From Nymphaea colorata (Eukaryota > Streptophyta > Magnoliopsida > Nymphaeales > Nymphaeaceae): 64,000 bases of DNA. Location: NCBI RefSeq assembly GCF_008831285.2, contig NC_045146.1:4157972-4221971 (forward strand), written 5' to 3'. Positions 63,437-64,000 of this stretch are shown here, piece by piece; the stretch's first letter is position 1, and every line of letters starts with the position of its first letter. Position numbers and translations under genes: made by a program. The notes under the pieces are model-generated. The model was not told where the DNA came from, searched no databases, and was given only the letters and a program-made list of their open reading frames with translations.

Positions 63437-63523
63437 TTTTACCGACTTAGAATGAGTGAGGGATCGAAGGATTCTAAGATTTCTTTGTAAAACGAGTTTC
63501 CGACTTCTTCTCGATTTAACCAT
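62812..63523 (-). CDS. Non-basic HLH protein with ACT-like C-terminal domain
   Basis: Minus-strand exons 63443-63523, 63205-63324 and 62812-63096 encode 161 aa. All introns are GT-AG in phase 0: TCG|GTAAAA, TTTAAG|GTT, ATT|GTCTGT, ATCAG|GTA. Residues 1-53 form a helix-loop-helix: RRSRKLVLQRNLRILRSLTH, SKS loop, then PSIFSDAVKYIQELKSKIEA. The His-Glu-Arg of DNA-binding bHLH proteins is absent, so it probably dimerises without binding DNA (inference). Residues 68-150, VVKVEKYERGMCAVRVMC to ALGVEVVYARVFCKDSF, look like an ACT-type dimerisation domain. Length and layout match the small Arabidopsis family At2g40435/At3g56220 (about 157 aa, from memory). The 5' leader has a (GA)n-rich intron 1. Confidence 0.85.
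63402..63434. repeat. (GA)n microsatellite in HLH/ACT intron 1
   Basis: A 33-bp GA run 9 bases from the exon 1 donor. On the transcribed strand it is (CT)n. Confidence 0.9.
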
Positions 63524-63575
63524 CTCTTCCTAGCTCTCTCTCTTTGTTGCTTCGAAGATTCGAACTCGTGTTGGG

Positions 63576-63583
63576 TTTTTATA
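63576..63583 (-). promoter_or_regulatory. Probable TATA box of the HLH/ACT gene
   Basis: Minus-strand TATAAAAA lies 53 bp upstream of the start codon, leaving a 5' leader of roughly 25 bases if transcription starts about 28-30 bp downstream. The leader is short but possible. Confidence 0.5.
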
Positions 63584-64000
63584 CAGTAAGAGAAACTAAC
63601 CACCCCTGATCTTCTGGGGAATTACAGGAGTGCAACTACATTTTAATTTGGCGAAATAGCCCTTCTTGAACCATCGATTAGTTTCATCAGATTCCAGTCT
63701 GTTCAGAATAAATTCTTTTCATAATTGGTAAAGGACATTATTTCTGTTTCAATGAGAAGGAAAATCAGTTTTGGCTTCATTTGCTTCATAAGGTGGGAAA
63801 GGGACGAATCCAACAGTCGGTTCAGGTCTTAGAAAACACTTTTACGCGAGAAATGAAGATTGTGTATATAGTTTAGAAATGGTCACGGGCGATCACAGCA
63901 TAACATCTATGATTGTTAGAAGCGTTCTGGAATTAATTTGCATTAAACTTTGGAAGACAATGTTCTATTAATGCACTTCATTAATTGGGATCAATATTTT
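63584..64000. other. Upstream flank of the HLH/ACT gene
   Basis: AT-rich sequence with no recognised gene or element; part of it is probably promoter. Confidence 0.4.

Noticed and set aside
1-64000. tRNA and rRNA genes
   Set aside because: I looked for tRNA T-loop signatures (GTTCGAATC-like) and found only the one in the 5' leader of the HLH/ACT gene, with no cloverleaf around it. No rRNA-like sequence was seen.

Overview
The window is nuclear DNA of a flowering plant. It has small exons with GT-AG introns, Ty1/Copia and L1-type retroelements, many non-autonomous hAT-like elements, and long (TA)n and (GA)n microsatellites. The species cannot be fixed from this sequence alone. Long TE-filled introns fit a lineage that tolerates intron growth (inference).

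I find three protein-coding genes of the host. (1) A single-exon leucine-rich-repeat receptor-like protein of the RLP51/RLP55 type, + strand, 11459-12913. (2) A WD40 gene, an orthologue of WDR53, on the minus strand from 47848 down to 19590. Its 11 small exons total 1122 coding bases (373 aa) spread over 28.3 kb. I assembled it exon by exon from reading frame, splice sites and protein family pattern; every junction is GT-AG and the frame is continuous. (3) A 161-aa non-basic HLH/ACT-like regulator with three exons, minus strand, 63523-62812. Genes 1 and 2 are convergent neighbours. From memory, the Arabidopsis homologues (At5g45770 and At5g45760) are also neighbours, which would be old microsynteny.

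Layout: 1-11.3 kb is repeat-rich flank (Copia relic, hAT-like element, TRIM-like relic, tandem repeats). 11.3-13.5 kb holds the RLP gene and a miRNA-like hairpin downstream of it. 13.6-19.6 kb is intergenic. 19.6-47.8 kb is WDR53. Its intron 3 carries a complete, very young Copia element (39559-44884: two LTRs identical by eye, a CAGAT target duplication, an open 1442-aa polyprotein) in the same direction as the gene. Its intron 4 carries a 1.8 kb inverted repeat built from short self-complementary ACACTATAGTGT-like units. Introns 3, 4 and 7 also hold hAT-like elements with 8-bp target duplications, and intron 4 has a TA-flanked (Micron-like) element. 48-62 kb is a graveyard of L1 relics, another hAT-like element, a decayed fragment of an EEIG1/EHBP1 (C2-NT) gene and a CACTA terminus. 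62.8-63.6 kb holds the HLH/ACT gene and its promoter.

The three genes are not an operon or pathway; they are ordinary chromosomal neighbours. The most unusual structures are the giant nested palindrome in a transcribed intron, the young intact Copia element in the same gene, and the cohort of hAT-like elements.
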